This document shows positions 12,165-13,491 of a DNA stretch of 13,491 bases, piece by piece; position 1 is the first letter of the stretch, and each line of letters opens with the position of its first letter. Made by a program: the position numbers and the translations under genes. Location of the stretch: contig CANJOX010000044.1 of NCBI GenBank assembly GCA_947475795.1, positions 1 to 13,491 on the forward strand, in the 5' to 3' direction. The notes beneath the pieces are model-generated. The model did no database searches, was not told the DNA's origin, and saw only the letters and a program-made list of their open reading frames with translations. Source of the stretch: Gemmatimonadota bacterium (GTDB lineage: Bacteria > Gemmatimonadota > Gemmatimonadetes > Gemmatimonadales > Gemmatimonadaceae).

Positions 12165-13491
12165 TCACTTCACCAGGTGATACGTCGACTGCCGGCCGAA
12201 GGCCCACCGCACCTTGCCGTTCGCGTCGATGATCACGTCCTCTTCCTGCGCCGACCGCACCAACTGGTTGTTCCACTCGGGCACCGGCGTGGTGGCCTGC
12301 AGCTCGATGGAGTACCACATGCCGGGGATGATGCGGTGGTCGCCGCGCCCGGGGACGCCGTCCTGATAATCCCACAGGCCCACGAGTGCTCCGGCGCCGT
12401 GCCCGTGCAGCCCGATGGGATGCGAATACTCGGTGCCGTCGATTTTTTCGTCGCGCATGCGCTTGAGCGTGGCCGCGAGCACTTCGTTGCCGGTGCGGCC
12501 CGGCCGGAGTTCCTCGACCGTGATGTCCTGCAGCCGGTTCGAGGCGCGCAGCGCGTTTTTGAGCCCCGCCGGCACGTCGGTCTCGCCCTCGCGGAGCACG
12601 TAGCCGTTGTGCTGCGTGTCGGTGTTGAGCCCCAGCGCCGTGATGCCGAAGTCGCAGTGCAGCACGTCACCACGCAGAATGGTGGGATTGACGCCCACCA
12701 GCTCCGGGCTGCCGAACTGCCGCTGAATTTCCACGCTGGGCTGGAACCAGGTGGAGAGGCCGAGATCACTGATGCGCTGGCGCATCCACCAGACCACGTC
12801 GTCGGCCTTCGTCACGCCGGGCGTGATGACCTTGTTGGAGAACGCTTCCTGGATGATCTCCCACGCCACCCGATTGAGCTCGCGGAACATGGCCTCCTCT
12901 TCGGGCTGGCGCGCCGCGACCAGATCGACCGCCAGCGCTTCGGCGGGCACCACCTTGGCCGCCCACACCGGTCCGAGCGCCTGCAGCATGCCGTCCCGCT
13001 CCCCGCTGGCGAGACCGTCGGCGAAGGCGAAGGTGCGCGAGGTGTTGACGGCGATCTTCTTCGGCTGCCGCTCCTCGATGACCTGCTTGAGGATGTTCCA
13101 CTGCTCGTCTCCCCAGAGCTCGGCCTGCCGGTCGGTGGACCGGCTGCCGGCGGCGGGGGCGGACACGGCCTTCATGCTGCGCACCGCCTTGAACACGTTC
13201 CCCTGCGACGTGCCGCCGAGCGCAATGCGCTCGATCCCGGCGGCCCCGCGATCGAAGAACACATAGATCGTGCGCCGGCGCGCGGCGAACGTGGTGGGCG
13301 ACGTGATGGCGGTGAACACGGGGTCTTCGTTGTACTCGCGCATCGGCACCACCCACATGTCGACGCCTTCGCGCCGCATGAGCGCGGGAAGCGTGCGTTC
13401 CATGCGGAGCTCGAGCCACTGCTGCTGTTTGAAGGCCTGATCGCGCAGCGTCCCGAAGGGGCGCAGCGTGTCGGCCGCCGGCGAGCCGGAG
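12165..13491 (-). CDS. M24 family metallopeptidase, Xaa-Pro aminopeptidase-like (5' end outside window)
   Basis: M24 (pita-bread fold) enzymes remove N-terminal residues, often before proline, using two metal ions. The frame stays open past the right edge: 29 sense codons precede the ATG at 13403 and include QQQWLELRMERTLPALMRRE, typical internal sequence for this subgroup, so that ATG is not the true start. Numbering from it, an N-terminal creatinase-like domain (about 1-165) precedes the catalytic domain. All five metal ligands are recognisable: Asp251 in CDFGI, Asp262 in NTDTQ, the His in GLHGHGAG, the Glu in WYSIE, and the Glu in AQEEDVII. It is expected to be active. A signal peptide, if any, is outside the window. 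It is the gene upstream of the polyamine operon on the same strand, but the 82-nt gap argues against a tight link. Confidence 0.9.
   Translation of the reverse strand, partial: SGSPAADTLRPFGTLRDQAFKQQQWLELRMERTLPALMRREGVDMWVVPMREYNEDPVFTAITSPTTFAARRRTIYVFFDRGAAGIERIALGGTSQGNVFKAVRSMKAVSAPAAGSRSTDRQAELWGDEQWNILKQVIEERQPKKIAVNTSRTFAFADGLASGERDGMLQALGPVWAAKVVPAEALAVDLVAARQPEEEAMFRELNRVAWEIIQEAFSNKVITPGVTKADDVVWWMRQRISDLGLSTWFQPSVEIQRQFGSPELVGVNPTILRGDVLHCDFGITALGLNTDTQHNGYVLREGETDVPAGLKNALRASNRLQDITVEELRPGRTGNEVLAATLKRMRDEKIDGTEYSHPIGLHGHGAGALVGLWDYQDGVPGRGDHRIIPGMWYSIELQATTPVPEWNNQLVRSAQEEDVIIDANGKVRWAFGRQSTYHLVK

Noticed and set aside
13401..13403. ATG as the start of the M24 peptidase
   Set aside because: The frame stays open to the window edge and the upstream codons encode family-like sequence, so the gene is truncated by the window.

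Overview
The window is GC-rich, densely packed bacterial chromosome. It looks like a Gram-negative-type bacterium, and the gene mix would fit Gemmatimonadota. That lineage call is an inference from GC content, frequent GTG starts and gene neighbourhood; there is no rRNA or marker gene here to confirm it. Every stretch over 300 bases is coding. No tRNA, rRNA, CRISPR array, insertion sequence or integrase was seen.

Region 1 (1-5133, + strand) is the 3' part of a Tad/Flp pilus (type IVc) assembly locus. It holds the secretion ATPase TadA/CpaF (5' end outside the window), the inner-membrane platform proteins TadB and TadC, and a TadG-like pseudopilin-type protein. A membrane-anchored protein-kinase-fold protein follows on the same strand. 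Its HRD and DFG catalytic motifs are destroyed, so it is most likely a pseudokinase. The Flp pilin, prepilin peptidase, TadZ, RcpA/CpaC and RcpC/CpaB genes are not in view.

Region 2 (5164-12082, - strand, transcribed right to left) is a compact eight-gene operon, the most interesting part of the window. In order it encodes: an SPFH/YdjI-like protein with a C-terminal zinc ribbon; S-adenosylmethionine decarboxylase SpeD; two DUF4178 proteins with N-terminal zinc ribbons (one soluble, one with two membrane spans and an ectodomain); a 61-residue single-span protein; a DUF350 (YjfL-like) two-span protein; a seven-span membrane-embedded spermidine-synthase-type aminopropyltransferase; and a Tat-signal FAD amine-oxidase-like protein. 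Many junctions overlap by 1-7 nt, so translation is probably coupled. SpeD makes decarboxylated AdoMet, the membrane SpeE is the expected user of it, and the flavoprotein could oxidise the resulting amine outside the cytoplasm. The SPFH, DUF350 and DUF4178 proteins point to a membrane-organising or envelope-stress role, as in operons that contain PspA homologues; no pspA is present here. The only sizeable non-coding stretch (12083-12164) precedes this operon and carries two near-identical 12-bp direct repeats spaced 33 bp apart.

Region 3 (12165-13491, - strand) is an M24-family metallopeptidase (Xaa-Pro aminopeptidase-like) whose 5' end runs off the right edge.
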